Origin: JAIOQJ01 sp963718635
GTDB taxonomy: Bacteria > Planctomycetota > Planctomycetia > Gemmatales > Gemmataceae
Assembly (NCBI GenBank): GCA_963718635.1
Contig: OY970367.1
Span: 2,852,001 to 2,916,000, forward strand
Length of the DNA: 64,000 bases
Reading direction: 5' to 3'
The translations under genes and the position numbers were made by a program. Each line of letters starts with the position of its first letter. Position 1 is the stretch's first letter. Shown here in pieces: positions 10,430 to 18,944 of this stretch. The notes under the pieces were generated by a model, which was not told where the DNA came from, did no database searches, and saw nothing but the letters and a program-made list of their open reading frames with translations.

Positions 10430-12161
10430 CTGACTATTACCCACAATTTTTTAGGGAGGGTCTTCACTTCTTTCAGCTGCGGCGCTACTATTCATTGACC
10501 ACACGGAAGTTCAGTAGTGTTTGGAGTAACACCATGGCTGCCACAGCTCCTATTTGCGCTGACGCTAAAGTTTGGGCTTCGCAAGTCGCCGGGTTCGCTG
10601 AGATGCCCGACGGACGCTTGAATACCCGGTATGCTCAGACTCTGGCGACCTTGGCGGCGCAGCCCCTCGATAGTTTTCCGCAAGCGTGCGGCTCTGCCGC
10701 TGAAGCCAAGGCAACTTATCGTTTCTTTAGCAACGAACGACTGCCGATCGAACTCTTTTTGCAGCCGTTGGTCAAAGCCACGGCCAATGCCTGTCGCGGC
10801 CAAGCTGTTGTTTTGGTGGTTCAAGATTCTACCTCACTTAACTACACACACCTCAAGTTTACGACAGGGCTTGGCTTGCTCAATGATTCCCCGCTCGCTC
10901 GCGGTCTGCATTTGCATTCGACCCTGGCTCTTCGCCTGGACGGCGTGCCTTTGGGCCTGTTCGACCAATACTATTGGAGTCGGTCTGTCGATCCAACTCC
11001 TCCCGATCCCAGTCGGCCCATTGAGGAAAAGGAGAGCCATAAATGGCTGCGCGGCATCGAAGAGTCTGAAGCCGCGATAGCCCATTTGGCCGAGAACGAA
11101 CAACCTCGCTTGATCCACATCATGGATCGTGAAGGGGACATCCACGAAGTTCTACAACGCATCACAGATTCTCCGCATGGCGCCGTCATCCGCGCCGCTC
11201 AAAATCGTTCGGTTGACGGACCGATCGACAAATCGATGGAAGCCGTCCGTGCCGCTCCGGTTCGCGGCGGTTGCATCGTCGAGGTTCCTCCTAAACAGGG
11301 CCAATCCAAACGCAGAGCAAAGTGCGAGTTGCGCTCGGTTACACTTACGATCACACCCAATCTCAAAAAACATCCGCACCGAAAGCCCGTCGTCTGGAGT
11401 TTGATCGAAGTCCGCGAGATCAAGGCGCCGCCTGGCGTCGAACCGTTGAACTGGCTGTTGTGGACGACCGAACCCGCTAGCACCTGTGCCGAGATCGTCG
11501 AGGTTCTGAGGATCTACAAAATCCGTTGGCACATCGAGTGTTTTCATTTGACCCTCAAGAGCGGTTGCCAGGCGGAAAAACTCGAACTGGAAACCGCCGA
11601 GCGCCTGACTAAAGCACTGATGCTCTATTCGATGATCGCCGTCCGCATCGTTGCTCTGCGTGATCTGGCTCGCCAAGAACCGAACGCGCCTTGCACCATC
11701 ATCCTGAGCGACTACGCCTGGAAATCGCTTTTCGCCAAGTTTGAGAAGAAACCTCTCACCGCCGACACGCCCGTGCCGACTGTGCGGCAAGCCATTTTGT
11801 GGATCGGCCGGCTCGGCGGACATCTCAATCGCAAGTCCGACGGCATGCCCGGCGTGCGCACCCTTTGGCGTGGCTGGCGCGATCTAACCATTCTCGTCGC
11901 AGGCTACAGCCTCGGCCGCAGCCAATGCTGATTTTTCAACTGCACCCCCTTGTTCGTTATTTCAATTCTTCAATGCGTCTCGCCGAGACGCCTGCCGGCA
12001 TTTGTACATCCATCTCTCAATTCGAAACTCAAATCACATTCTGAAACGGTTCACTTGAGATTCTTGGAACCAACAAAGCACTTCTCTACAAAGTCAATGT
12101 GCTCTCGCAAGAAATTGCAGTCACCCCACCGCTCACCCCTACACTTGTGGGCAATAGTCAG
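10430..12161 (+). mobile_element. IS4-family insertion sequence, complete
   Basis: The element is 1732 bp. Its ends are 17-bp imperfect terminal inverted repeats: left CTGACTATTACCCACAA (10430-10446) and right TTGTGGGCAATAGTCAG (12145-12161), differing at one position. Both ends are flanked by a perfect 10-bp direct repeat GCAAAGCCGG (10420-10429 and 12162-12171), the target duplication. A duplication of this length fits IS4 elements. The single transposase gene is intact and the duplication undecayed, so the insertion looks recent. It landed inside a G/C-run palindrome between the exosortase and TPR genes. The part from 11932 to the right end is about 230 bp with no gene. Confidence 0.92.
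10534..11931 (+). CDS. IS4-family (Tn5-like) transposase
   Basis: A DDE transposase that cuts and joins the element ends. The start is taken as the ATG at 10534 (465 aa); an in-frame TTG at 10495 is possible. The catalytic residues can be placed: first Asp at about 98 in VVLVVQDSTSLNY, second Asp at about 198 in LIHIMDREGDI, and Glu at about 335 in YKIRWHIECFHLTLKSG. The last segment has the Y-x2-R-x3-E-x6-K signature of IS4 transposases. The N-terminal AKATYRFFSNERLP matches the Tn5-type DNA-binding region. A beta-rich insertion between the second Asp and the Glu is also as in Tn5. No frame break is seen, so the enzyme is probably active. Confidence 0.93.
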   Translation: MAATAPICADAKVWASQVAGFAEMPDGRLNTRYAQTLATLAAQPLDSFPQACGSAAEAKATYRFFSNERLPIELFLQPLVKATANACRGQAVVLVVQDSTSLNYTHLKFTTGLGLLNDSPLARGLHLHSTLALRLDGVPLGLFDQYYWSRSVDPTPPDPSRPIEEKESHKWLRGIEESEAAIAHLAENEQPRLIHIMDREGDIHEVLQRITDSPHGAVIRAAQNRSVDGPIDKSMEAVRAAPVRGGCIVEVPPKQGQSKRRAKCELRSVTLTITPNLKKHPHRKPVVWSLIEVREIKAPPGVEPLNWLLWTTEPASTCAEIVEVLRIYKIRWHIECFHLTLKSGCQAEKLELETAERLTKALMLYSMIAVRIVALRDLARQEPNAPCTIILSDYAWKSLFAKFEKKPLTADTPVPTVRQAILWIGRLGGHLNRKSDGMPGVRTLWRGWRDLTILVAGYSLGRSQC

Positions 12162-12237
12162 GCAAAGCCGGGGGGAGGGTGGGAATCAATACGCTGCTCG
12201 GCTCGCCCAACAACGAGAACGCTTATATTATTTCATT

Positions 12238-13866
12238 CTACTCGCGCAGCAACGCCACGGGCAGGCGGGTAGCGTCGAAAGTGGCGGTCGGCGGTAAAAA
12301 TCGATCGGCGAGAATGGCATCGACGGCCGGCAAAAACTCGCGTTCGATCGCCGCGATTTCGCGTGCATCAGCGCTGGTCGTCGAGACTTGGACGGTCAAG
12401 CTTGGCGGCGATTGACCTAACCCCTGGTGCAATGTCTGCACGAATGAGTTCCCGGCCGAAGGCGCTCCCATTGTGTAATGCCAATAGTAAACGGTCGTGA
12501 GCCCAAGCGAGCCGGTGTGAAAGACAAAACGTTGTACGAGGCGTCGGCGGTCGGCATCGAGCGCGATCTTCGCCCGCGCTCCCAGCTCTTCCGGCGCGCC
12601 GGTCACTTCCCGAATACAGATTTCCGGATGATGCTTGCGATCGTCGCCAATCGTGGAATAAACGGCATAGATCTGCACGAGCGGGCCATCCTTGCCCAAC
12701 TGGTAGTCGCGCAACAGCAGATCGTCAGCCGTGTAAGGCAGGCGCGCTCGGAGTTCCTTCAAAGTAGGATTGTCGACGCCGGTCCACAAGCCGCCGATTT
12801 CGTGCGGCAATTGCGCTAAGGGCGTCGTCATTACCGGAAACGAATCCCGTCCCGCAGCGTTCAAATGAACTTTCAAGGCGGTCTGCAACACGAGGCCGGC
12901 CAACAAACAGCCGATGACCGGACGCAAGCGAGAGTTGAGCGATCGTACCGCGTCATGGTCTGCCGGCGGCAAAAACGAAGGCGGACGCGGCCTGCCTTGC
13001 AGCCGCCATAAAAGGTAATCCAGTCCAAAGAGCAGACTGAAACCGATCGGAACGGTGAACGCCGCCGGCGCATGATGCAGCCAGCCCTCCATCCAATGGG
13101 TGCCAAAGTGAAGGGCGCCGTAACACATCAGCAGCACCCGCAGAACGTTGGCCAACACCGCGAATGGGATAGCCAACACAACCAATAGCAGCCGTTGCCA
13201 CGCCGGCCGATCGAGCATCAGGCCGAGCAACACGGAAAAGGCCAGGAAGCCAATCAACTGCCGTAGTCCGCTGCACTCTTCGCCTACTTCCAAAGGCTGT
13301 GATAGCCCTTCCAAGTGGAAGACGGTCCCGGTTCGCCAACAAAGAGTGAATTGATCGATGACATGGGCGCTCAATTGGCTGACGCTCCCTTGAAGCCATA
13401 GCGCCATGTACGATGTCCAAGTGATCGGCACCGGAAACATGAAGAAGGCGAAGAGAACGGGAGCCGTGAACCAGCCGGCCCATTGCCTGCCGCCGGTGGC
13501 CACTGCGGCGCCTCGCATCAATAAGGCGAAGGCGGCAAAAGTTATCAACGGCCAGGGGACAATCGTCGCGGCCAAAACGACGAGGATTCCCGCGCTTAAC
13601 GGCAACAATGCCAAACGCGGCTCCCCATCACGGGGAGGCCCGGCCCGCTGCCAGGCCCGCATTCCCAAAGCAATACAGATGAAGGGAACCAAATAGCCAT
13701 GGCTGTAATTCGGATCTTTACGCCACGCTAATTCTACCGGTTGCAAGAGACTGGCAAACAGAGGCAACAGGCAGCAAACGATTCCCGCAGGAAGAGCCCA
13801 GCTCCGCAGTGCCGTGCGTGCGTTTGGCAACGAGGGTGCATTGATGGTCGGAAGCGTCTCAGCCAT
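12238..13866 (-). CDS. exosortase with C-terminal EpsI domain
   Basis: An integral-membrane cysteine protease/transpeptidase that cleaves C-terminal sorting signals of the PEP-CTERM type. The first ~300 residues carry many membrane helices and the family motif DPNYSHGYLVPF. The catalytic triad can be placed at Cys198 in EECSGLRQ, Arg243 in ANVLRVLLM and His264 in GWLHHAPAAF. Residues ~330-520 form an EpsI-like exported domain with LPHEIGGLWTGVD, YAVYSTIGDDRKHHPEICI and VYYWHYTMG. Such fusions are typical of planctomycete exosortases. The gene is intact. It lies downstream of a substrate-binding lipoprotein gene on the same strand, and the TPR gene follows it beyond the IS. No PEP-CTERM-type target is visible here. 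Confidence 0.9.
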   Translation of the reverse strand: MAETLPTINAPSLPNARTALRSWALPAGIVCCLLPLFASLLQPVELAWRKDPNYSHGYLVPFICIALGMRAWQRAGPPRDGEPRLALLPLSAGILVVLAATIVPWPLITFAAFALLMRGAAVATGGRQWAGWFTAPVLFAFFMFPVPITWTSYMALWLQGSVSQLSAHVIDQFTLCWRTGTVFHLEGLSQPLEVGEECSGLRQLIGFLAFSVLLGLMLDRPAWQRLLLVVLAIPFAVLANVLRVLLMCYGALHFGTHWMEGWLHHAPAAFTVPIGFSLLFGLDYLLWRLQGRPRPPSFLPPADHDAVRSLNSRLRPVIGCLLAGLVLQTALKVHLNAAGRDSFPVMTTPLAQLPHEIGGLWTGVDNPTLKELRARLPYTADDLLLRDYQLGKDGPLVQIYAVYSTIGDDRKHHPEICIREVTGAPEELGARAKIALDADRRRLVQRFVFHTGSLGLTTVYYWHYTMGAPSAGNSFVQTLHQGLGQSPPSLTVQVSTTSADAREIAAIEREFLPAVDAILADRFLPPTATFDATRLPVALLRE

Positions 13867-13976
13867 TCCTACAATATACCTGTCAACGATTGATTGAACA
13901 ACGGACGAGGCGGTGCTTGTGCAATTGCCGCGCTTGCTTCAAGCTTGGACTGCGCTTCGCCGCGGCGTATAAGAAA

Positions 13977-15059
13977 TCATTCGTGCGCCTCAAAACGCGT
14001 AAGCAGAATCACTTTCGTCCGTTCGACACAGACGACGAACATCGGCCGGCGGGGCGAATGTTCGGCCGCGAACGAGAGACGGCCAGTCAACACGTTGAAG
14101 GGTTCGCCTTTTTTGACCAGTTGTTCGCGCAATTTGTCAGCCTGCGTAGAGTGAGCCCGACGAACCGCTTCCGCCCAAACCAAAACACCATCGTACGCCA
14201 GGGCGGCAGCAATCGACGGCGGTCTGCCATGCTTCTTTTGAAAGTCGCGCGCGAACTCTTTGACGGAGGGAACATCCGCTTCGGGATGAAACGGCACGAC
14301 CGCGATCATCTGATGCAGCGTTGGACTTTCCTGCAACGCGCCGACCTCGGCCTCCTCGCCGCCAAAGAGAAGCGTCATGGTCGGCAGCTTGGCGGCACAG
14401 GCTTGCGCCGATTTGCCCGAGCCGCAGAGCACGGCCAGAGTCGGCTTGGCGTCGCCCAAATTTTCCAGCAATCCGCCGACGTCGGTCGCTTTGAGCGTAT
14501 GTTCGATCACGGCGCCAAAATGCTCGGCAAACGCCTTTGCAGCAAGACCGAGATCGGGAGAATCATCTTCTTTCAGCAGAAGAATTTTCGAAGCTTTCAG
14601 CGTCTCTTTGGCATAGTGCGCCAAGGCTCGGCCGCGCTCGGCCGGCGCGACGCCGATCGGGAAGCAATTCGAGTTGACGGACGAAGTCACATAGCCGTTG
14701 AAGGCGACCATCACTGTCGGCGGCGTCTGCGAAGCGGCGGCTACTTTCTCGACCTGGGCCGAGTGGCTCGGGCCAAGCAAGCCATCCACTTTGTCAATAA
14801 TTAGGAGCCGGGTCGTTTGCCCTTGTGCCTCGTCGGCCTTCGTGCCCAACGCGGCATGGATGACCTTCAGCTTTCGATCGACGGGCAGCCTGCTCGGATC
14901 GCCATTGATCGCCTCGACTGCCATCGCGATCGCCTGTGCTTCATCTTCCTGATGCGACGGCTGGAAATGCCCCAACACTATCGGGCCGGGCGGCGGCGTA
15001 CGCGAACATCCGAGAGCGACAGTCGCTAGCAGAGGCAAAAGCAAAAAGCGCGACGGCAT
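13977..15059 (-). CDS. ABC-type substrate-binding lipoprotein (Leu/Ile/Val-binding family)
   Basis: A periplasmic binding protein of the branched-chain amino acid/amide type, probably tethered by lipid. The signal is MPSRFLLLPLLATVALGC with the lipobox Cys at residue 18, followed by PPPGPIVLGHFQPSHQED. The body has the two-lobe pattern of the family: DGLLGPSHSAQVEKVAAASQ and VMVAFNGYVTSSVNSNCFPI in the first lobe, RPPSIAAALAYDGVLVWAEA in the second. No permease or ATPase genes are next to it, so it may serve sensing or pair with a distant transporter. It is upstream of the exosortase with about 110 bases between, possibly one transcript. Ligand unknown. Confidence 0.8.
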   Translation of the reverse strand: MPSRFLLLPLLATVALGCSRTPPPGPIVLGHFQPSHQEDEAQAIAMAVEAINGDPSRLPVDRKLKVIHAALGTKADEAQGQTTRLLIIDKVDGLLGPSHSAQVEKVAAASQTPPTVMVAFNGYVTSSVNSNCFPIGVAPAERGRALAHYAKETLKASKILLLKEDDSPDLGLAAKAFAEHFGAVIEHTLKATDVGGLLENLGDAKPTLAVLCGSGKSAQACAAKLPTMTLLFGGEEAEVGALQESPTLHQMIAVVPFHPEADVPSVKEFARDFQKKHGRPPSIAAALAYDGVLVWAEAVRRAHSTQADKLREQLVKKGEPFNVLTGRLSFAAEHSPRRPMFVVCVERTKVILLTRFEAHE

Positions 15060-15305
15060 TGGCGGTCCTGCGAGAGGATATGATTCTTTGCAAGTTTATG
15101 GGAACCGCCGGATGCGGGTAGATTCAGAAGGCGTAGCGGCGGTCGTCAGACTTTCCCATGCCTCAGAACGCCGCGTCTCCATCGCATTCCAATTTTCATT
15201 TGACCCCCATCGGCGCTTGAACTAAGAGATTGGTAGCGCAGCGCTAACCAAGGAAAATGTCCACCCTTCCTCACGCGACGCGCCGTTTGATTATCAGGGA
15301 TCCCC

Positions 15306-15746
15306 ATGAAGCGTTCCATAAGGCTTAGCGTCCTTGCTCTGGTTTTGACGCTTGGAACCTCAGTGTCCGCACTCGCCGGCGTCGCATCATCAAGTTCGCT
15401 GCCCAAAGGTGAAGCCGAGAAGACACGAACCTCGGCTTGGCTGCCGCTCATTGTGGGAGGGGCCATCAGTTTCGGCGCCTTAGGGGCAATGTATCTGATG
15501 TGCCGGCGCCGACGTCCTGCCTCGGAGCACGCCGTCATCGAAGACCGTCAATTCAACGAGTTGAATCAGCTGGCGGCAGCAAGACCTAACCGGAGCGTAC
15601 GGCCGCTTCTATCTGTACTCATCCTCCTGGGCATGGTCACTTGCGGTTATATCTTCCGCGCTCAAATCGCTTCCAGTTTAACGGAGGTCGGCACTACCAT
15701 CATTATGCCGTTTCTCCATGTCACTCCGCGGCCGAGTTCGTCTTGA
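15306..15746 (+). CDS. small exported membrane protein
   Basis: A 146-aa protein with a clear signal peptide (MKRSIRLSVLALVLTLGTSV, cleavage after SALA), one membrane helix (AWLPLIVGGAISFGALGAMY) followed by basic residues CRRRR, and a second helix (LLSVLILLGMVTCGYIF). The C-terminus is short. No family recognised. The gap to the kinase region is only 25 bases to the ATG at 15772, so the two probably share a transcript. The upstream 245 bases are AT-richer and could carry the promoter. Confidence 0.6.
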   Translation: MKRSIRLSVLALVLTLGTSVSALAGVASSSSLPKGEAEKTRTSAWLPLIVGGAISFGALGAMYLMCRRRRPASEHAVIEDRQFNELNQLAAARPNRSVRPLLSVLILLGMVTCGYIFRAQIASSLTEVGTTIIMPFLHVTPRPSSS

Positions 15747-15771
15747 TTGAAATCGCTACGGAGAATCAACG

Positions 15772-15831
15772 ATGAGCTTGTTGAAGCAGATCCTTGTGCC
15801 CCGCATTTTCCAATTCATGGGTGAACGGTGA
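15772..15831 (+). CDS. 19-codon leader ORF or displaced kinase N-terminus
   Basis: An ATG at 15772 behind a strong GGAG opens a short frame, MSLLKQILVPRIFQFMGER, whose TGA overlaps the GTG start of the kinase as GTGA. The kinase GTG itself has no good ribosome site. Either this is a leader peptide coupling translation to the kinase, or the true kinase starts here and one base was lost in the overlap region, as in many other genes of this window. Confidence 0.45.
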   Translation: MSLLKQILVPRIFQFMGER

Positions 15832-17150
15832 TAGGTCGTGTTTATCTGGGACGGTACGAAGCCAAACGGCTGCTTGGCGAAGGCGGAATGGGCAAGGTCT
15901 ATCTTGCTCATCAAACCGATCTCGAGCGCAAAGTGGTCGTCAAAGTCATGCACGACGACCTGGCGCGCGACAAGACGTTTCGCGAACGCTTCGTTCGCGA
16001 AACCTTGTTGATGGCCCGGTTCCTGCACCCTTATGCCGTTACCTTATTTGATGCCTCCATCAACGATCTATCGGAACCGTGCATCGTCATGGAGTATATC
16101 CCAGGGATTACCCTGGAAGCGCTGCTGGCGAAGAACGGACGGCTTTCGCCGGGGCGTGTCGCGCGTCTGCTCGGCCAATTCTGCGATGTGCTGCAGGCCG
16201 CCCATTCGCTGGGATTGATTCATCGCGATCTCAAGCCCTCCAACTTGATGCTGCTCGATCACGATACTCCGCGCGAAAAGCTAAAGGTGATGGATTTCGG
16301 CCTGGCGAAACTGACCCGCGAATCACAATCGATCAAGAATGTCACGCTCGCGACGATGGAAGGAGTAGCGGGAACGCCTAAATACTTCAGCCCCGAACAA
16401 GCGCGCAGCGAAGCGCTCGACCATCGCAGCGATCTCTACAGCGTCGGCGTGATTCTCTACGAACTCTTGACAGGCCAGCTGCCGTTTCAGGGAACAACCA
16501 GCATGGATCTGATGGTCGCTCATGCCACGGAGGCGCCGCCGACCTTTGCCTCGTTGAATCTAAGCGTCGATATCCCCTTGGCCGTGGAAGAGGTGGTTCG
16601 ATCAGCGCTGGAAAAAGACCCGGCCCAACGGCCGCAGTCTGCGCTGGAACTGAGCGATGCTTTCGACAAGGCGGTCGCCGGCAGGCGGAAAACGCCGGCA
16701 GCCGAATTCACTAAGCCACTTGTAGTGAGTGTTGAACCGACGCCAATTCCGCTAGCCGAGCCGGAACCCGATGCCATTACTTTTCAGATGGAAGCCTGGA
16801 TGCCCGAAGCGATCGCCAAGATCAAGTTGCGAGGCTTCGCGCACGACCTCAAAGGCGAATTCATCGAGAGCAATGCCGGCCTCGTCCGCCTGCACGTGCC
16901 CGGCTCGCCGTTGGTGAAGGCGTCCTGGTTCAACTCGAATCGCAGCCCGTACATCCCCTCGATCGACATGCAATTGCACCTTTCGGTCAAACGCAACAAT
17001 CAAATCTGGATCCAAGTCGTCTTCCGACCTCGATCCCCCAATCAATTCAAAGACCCCGCCTGGCGTCACCGCTGCCTCAAGCTCCAAACCGAACTCCGTT
17101 CCTACCTAATGGGACATAGTGCCCCACCGACGTCAGAGCCCCGACCGTAA
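15828..17150 (+). CDS. Ser/Thr protein kinase, soluble
   Basis: A eukaryotic-like protein kinase of 440 aa. All key motifs are in place: the Gly-rich loop GEGGMG (17-22), the ATP-binding Lys39 in VVVKVMH, HRDLKPSN with catalytic Asp134, DFG (156-158), the activation segment ending in GTPKYFSPEQA, and HRSDLYSVGVILYELLTG. After residue ~280 there is a Pro-rich linker and a C-terminal domain (MEAWMPEAIAKIKLRGFAHD, then RLHVPGSP and WIQVVFRP) that I do not recognise. There is no membrane helix, unlike many planctomycete kinases. The GTG start overlaps a short ORF (see 15772-15831). Substrate unknown. Confidence 0.9.
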   Translation: MIGRVYLGRYEAKRLLGEGGMGKVYLAHQTDLERKVVVKVMHDDLARDKTFRERFVRETLLMARFLHPYAVTLFDASINDLSEPCIVMEYIPGITLEALLAKNGRLSPGRVARLLGQFCDVLQAAHSLGLIHRDLKPSNLMLLDHDTPREKLKVMDFGLAKLTRESQSIKNVTLATMEGVAGTPKYFSPEQARSEALDHRSDLYSVGVILYELLTGQLPFQGTTSMDLMVAHATEAPPTFASLNLSVDIPLAVEEVVRSALEKDPAQRPQSALELSDAFDKAVAGRRKTPAAEFTKPLVVSVEPTPIPLAEPEPDAITFQMEAWMPEAIAKIKLRGFAHDLKGEFIESNAGLVRLHVPGSPLVKASWFNSNRSPYIPSIDMQLHLSVKRNNQIWIQVVFRPRSPNQFKDPAWRHRCLKLQTELRSYLMGHSAPPTSEPRP

Positions 17151-17156
17151 GGTGCA

Positions 17157-18461
17157 GACCCTCGCTACCTAACGCCTGAGACTCTGAACATACCGCGCGT
17201 TTTCCCACGATTTCCTCGCATTCCAGCTTCTGGAAATATTTCCACAACCTGCGCCGTCAGAATGACGGGTGATTGAATCCCCAAACGCTTTCGCACGATT
17301 TTATCCCAAAGCCTTCGGGAAATATTTCCCGAATATTAACCGATAGCGATTAAGCGCGATCTGCCACTTTCTCGAGCCCGACGCGCGAGCAAGGGATTTG
17401 TAGGGTGGGTGAAGGCTTTGCGAAACCCATCCCGTTCCACTCGTCGACCATTCTGACTGCGAACCGTTCGAAGTGAAAACGTTTTCACTCGAGTGTGAAC
17501 CGTTCACACTTTCATGCCGCATCTGAATTCATACCTGCAACGTTGCGTTAGCCGCGACGCGAAGGCTTTGCGCAGCGGAGCGCTTTCGGCAAGAAAGCGC
17601 TCCGCTGCGCAAAGCCTTCGCGTCGCGGCTAACCCGGTTTTGTATTCTCATCACGCGTTTTCCCACGAAATAATTGGAAACGCCCTTCGGGAAATATTTC
17701 CCGAAGGGTCCGTGAAAACCCCTCAAAGTCGCCTTTCGCGGAGCCAAGGGCGACCATTGCTTACGCGTAACGTCTCCCGCGAGGCAGAGCCTCGACGACC
17801 CGTTACGCGGCAGAGCCGCGTAACGAGATAATGTTAACCGATAGCCTGTTTCTGCTTTCAAACTTCTGTCAGAGCCCTTACCGTTAGGGTGCCCCAAACG
17901 AGATTGTCCTATTGTGGCTATTTATCCGCCGTGTCTTGATTTTTTTGTCTTAATTCCGAATTCAGGATTCCGAATTCCGAATTCCCAGTTTAAACAGTCC
18001 CGACTCCCTAACGTTCTTGCTCTGGCATGGGCTTCGCTGAATTCCTCGCGATGCGACATTCGACGACCCGAAGCCATGACCCCTTTTCCGACAGGATGAA
18101 TTAGGATTTACAGGATGACCGCGAAGCACGCTCTCTTTCCTATTTCTCCTGCTCATCCTGTCTCGTTTTGGTTTATCAATTCAAAGCCATGACTGATTTT
18201 GGACAGGATGAACGTAGCGCGGCATAGCCGCTTAAGAAATTCCATCTTAGCTTTTTGCCCGTATCTTTTTATCGAGTATTGAATGGCTTTGTTTTGATTC
18301 CGCATTCCAAATTTTGATTTGACGCTCTCGGCGTCAATTACGGTCATTACTAGCTTAGGCGCGGTGAAACTGGAAATACGTTCGTCGAGATGGGAAGTCG
18401 GAAAAAAGGGACATCTGAATTTCGAAGTTGACGAGGGCGCAAGGTTGCGGCCAAGATAAGA
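17157..18461. repeat. palindrome-rich intergenic desert
   Basis: No gene is supported. Repeats seen in order: TTTTCCCACGATTTCCTCGC with GGAAATATTTCC (17200-17245); CCTTCGGGAAATATTTCCCG (17312-17331); a chain of three palindromes (17460-17516); a perfect 41-bp inverted repeat (17547-17633); a perfect 26-bp palindrome built on GGGAAATATTTCCC (about 17687-17712); a GTCGCC...GGCGAC repeat (about 17730-17756); GAGGCAGAGCCTC and GTTACGCGGC-AGA-GCCGCGTAAC (about 17781-17823); runs of ATTCCGAATTC (17950-17990); and an imperfect inverted pair built on ACAGGATGA and TCATCCTGT (18085-18165). Many of the same units recur at 52730-53270. Confidence 0.8.
17547..17633. repeat. perfect 41-bp inverted repeat with 5-base loop
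   Basis: Left arm 17547-17587, loop GGCAA, right arm 17593-17633; the arms are exact reverse complements. Each arm begins GTTAGCCGCGACGCGAAGGC. Single-arm copies occur near 6100, 28465 and 52733, so this locus holds two head-to-head units of a dispersed repeat. Confidence 0.92.
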
Positions 18462-18560
18462 CCATGCCAACTACAGCGCCAGAATAGGCGGGGTGTGTTA
18501 CCATGTGCTGATTCGCGGCAACGATCGGTAGAAGGTGTTTTCAAAGGATTTTGATCACGG
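18462..18560 (+). pseudogene. decayed 5' fragment of a RAYT transposase
   Basis: Translation gives RIGGVCYHVLIRGNDR, a stop, then KVFSKDFDH. This matches the N-terminal GGYCYHVLNRGNARKTVF of the intact RAYT at 20556. A possible ATG at 18464 is out of frame, and nothing downstream continues the gene. It is therefore a relic of a second copy of the same transposase family. Confidence 0.8.
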
Positions 18561-18693
18561 CTGAGGGCTGGCTCTGGTCCAGCGTACGAACGCTCTCGCA
18601 AAAGGTTTTAGCGGAGACACTTTTGGCGCGGCAGACGGCGGAATGTGATTTTATAGATATGTTGCATACCAATATTTTACGGCGAGGTGGTCA

Positions 18694-18783
18694 GTGCGTT
18701 TTTGCCTACTGCTGACATTGGCGGCATCTTCGTTAGGTTGTGAAACTCGGCAGCCGCCGCCGCCCCAACCAGCGGAATCATAA
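18694..18783 (+). CDS. 29-aa lipoprotein-like peptide
   Basis: A GTG at 18694 with GAGG upstream opens MRFCLLLTLAASSLGCETRQ followed by PPPPQPAES and TAA. This is a minimal lipoprotein signal with a lipobox Cys at residue 16 and a short Pro-rich tail. Similar tiny lipoproteins are common and rarely annotated. It precedes the FHA-EAL gene by about 160 bases. Function unknown. Confidence 0.5.
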   Translation: MRFCLLLTLAASSLGCETRQPPPPQPAES

Positions 18784-18944
18784 TCGATGATTCAAGACCG
18801 CCAGTCGCTCAAACGCACAGAGACATGAAAGCGGGCCGGATCTCGTACCCGGCAGCCGAAATATTTGCAATAGGTGAGGATGTGGACTATTGATTGAGCG
18901 GAGAAATACAGGGAACGCATTACCGATTTAGACCTACAGCGCTT

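Noticed and set aside
13890..14804. 304-codon plus-strand frame
   Set aside because: Antisense to the intact substrate-binding protein gene; no domain, no ribosome site.
17529..17897. 122-codon minus-strand frame in the repeat desert
   Set aside because: It reads through the 41-bp inverted repeat and several palindromes; both strands give similar repeats of GDAKALRSGAL-type sequence, which is repeat DNA, not a gene.
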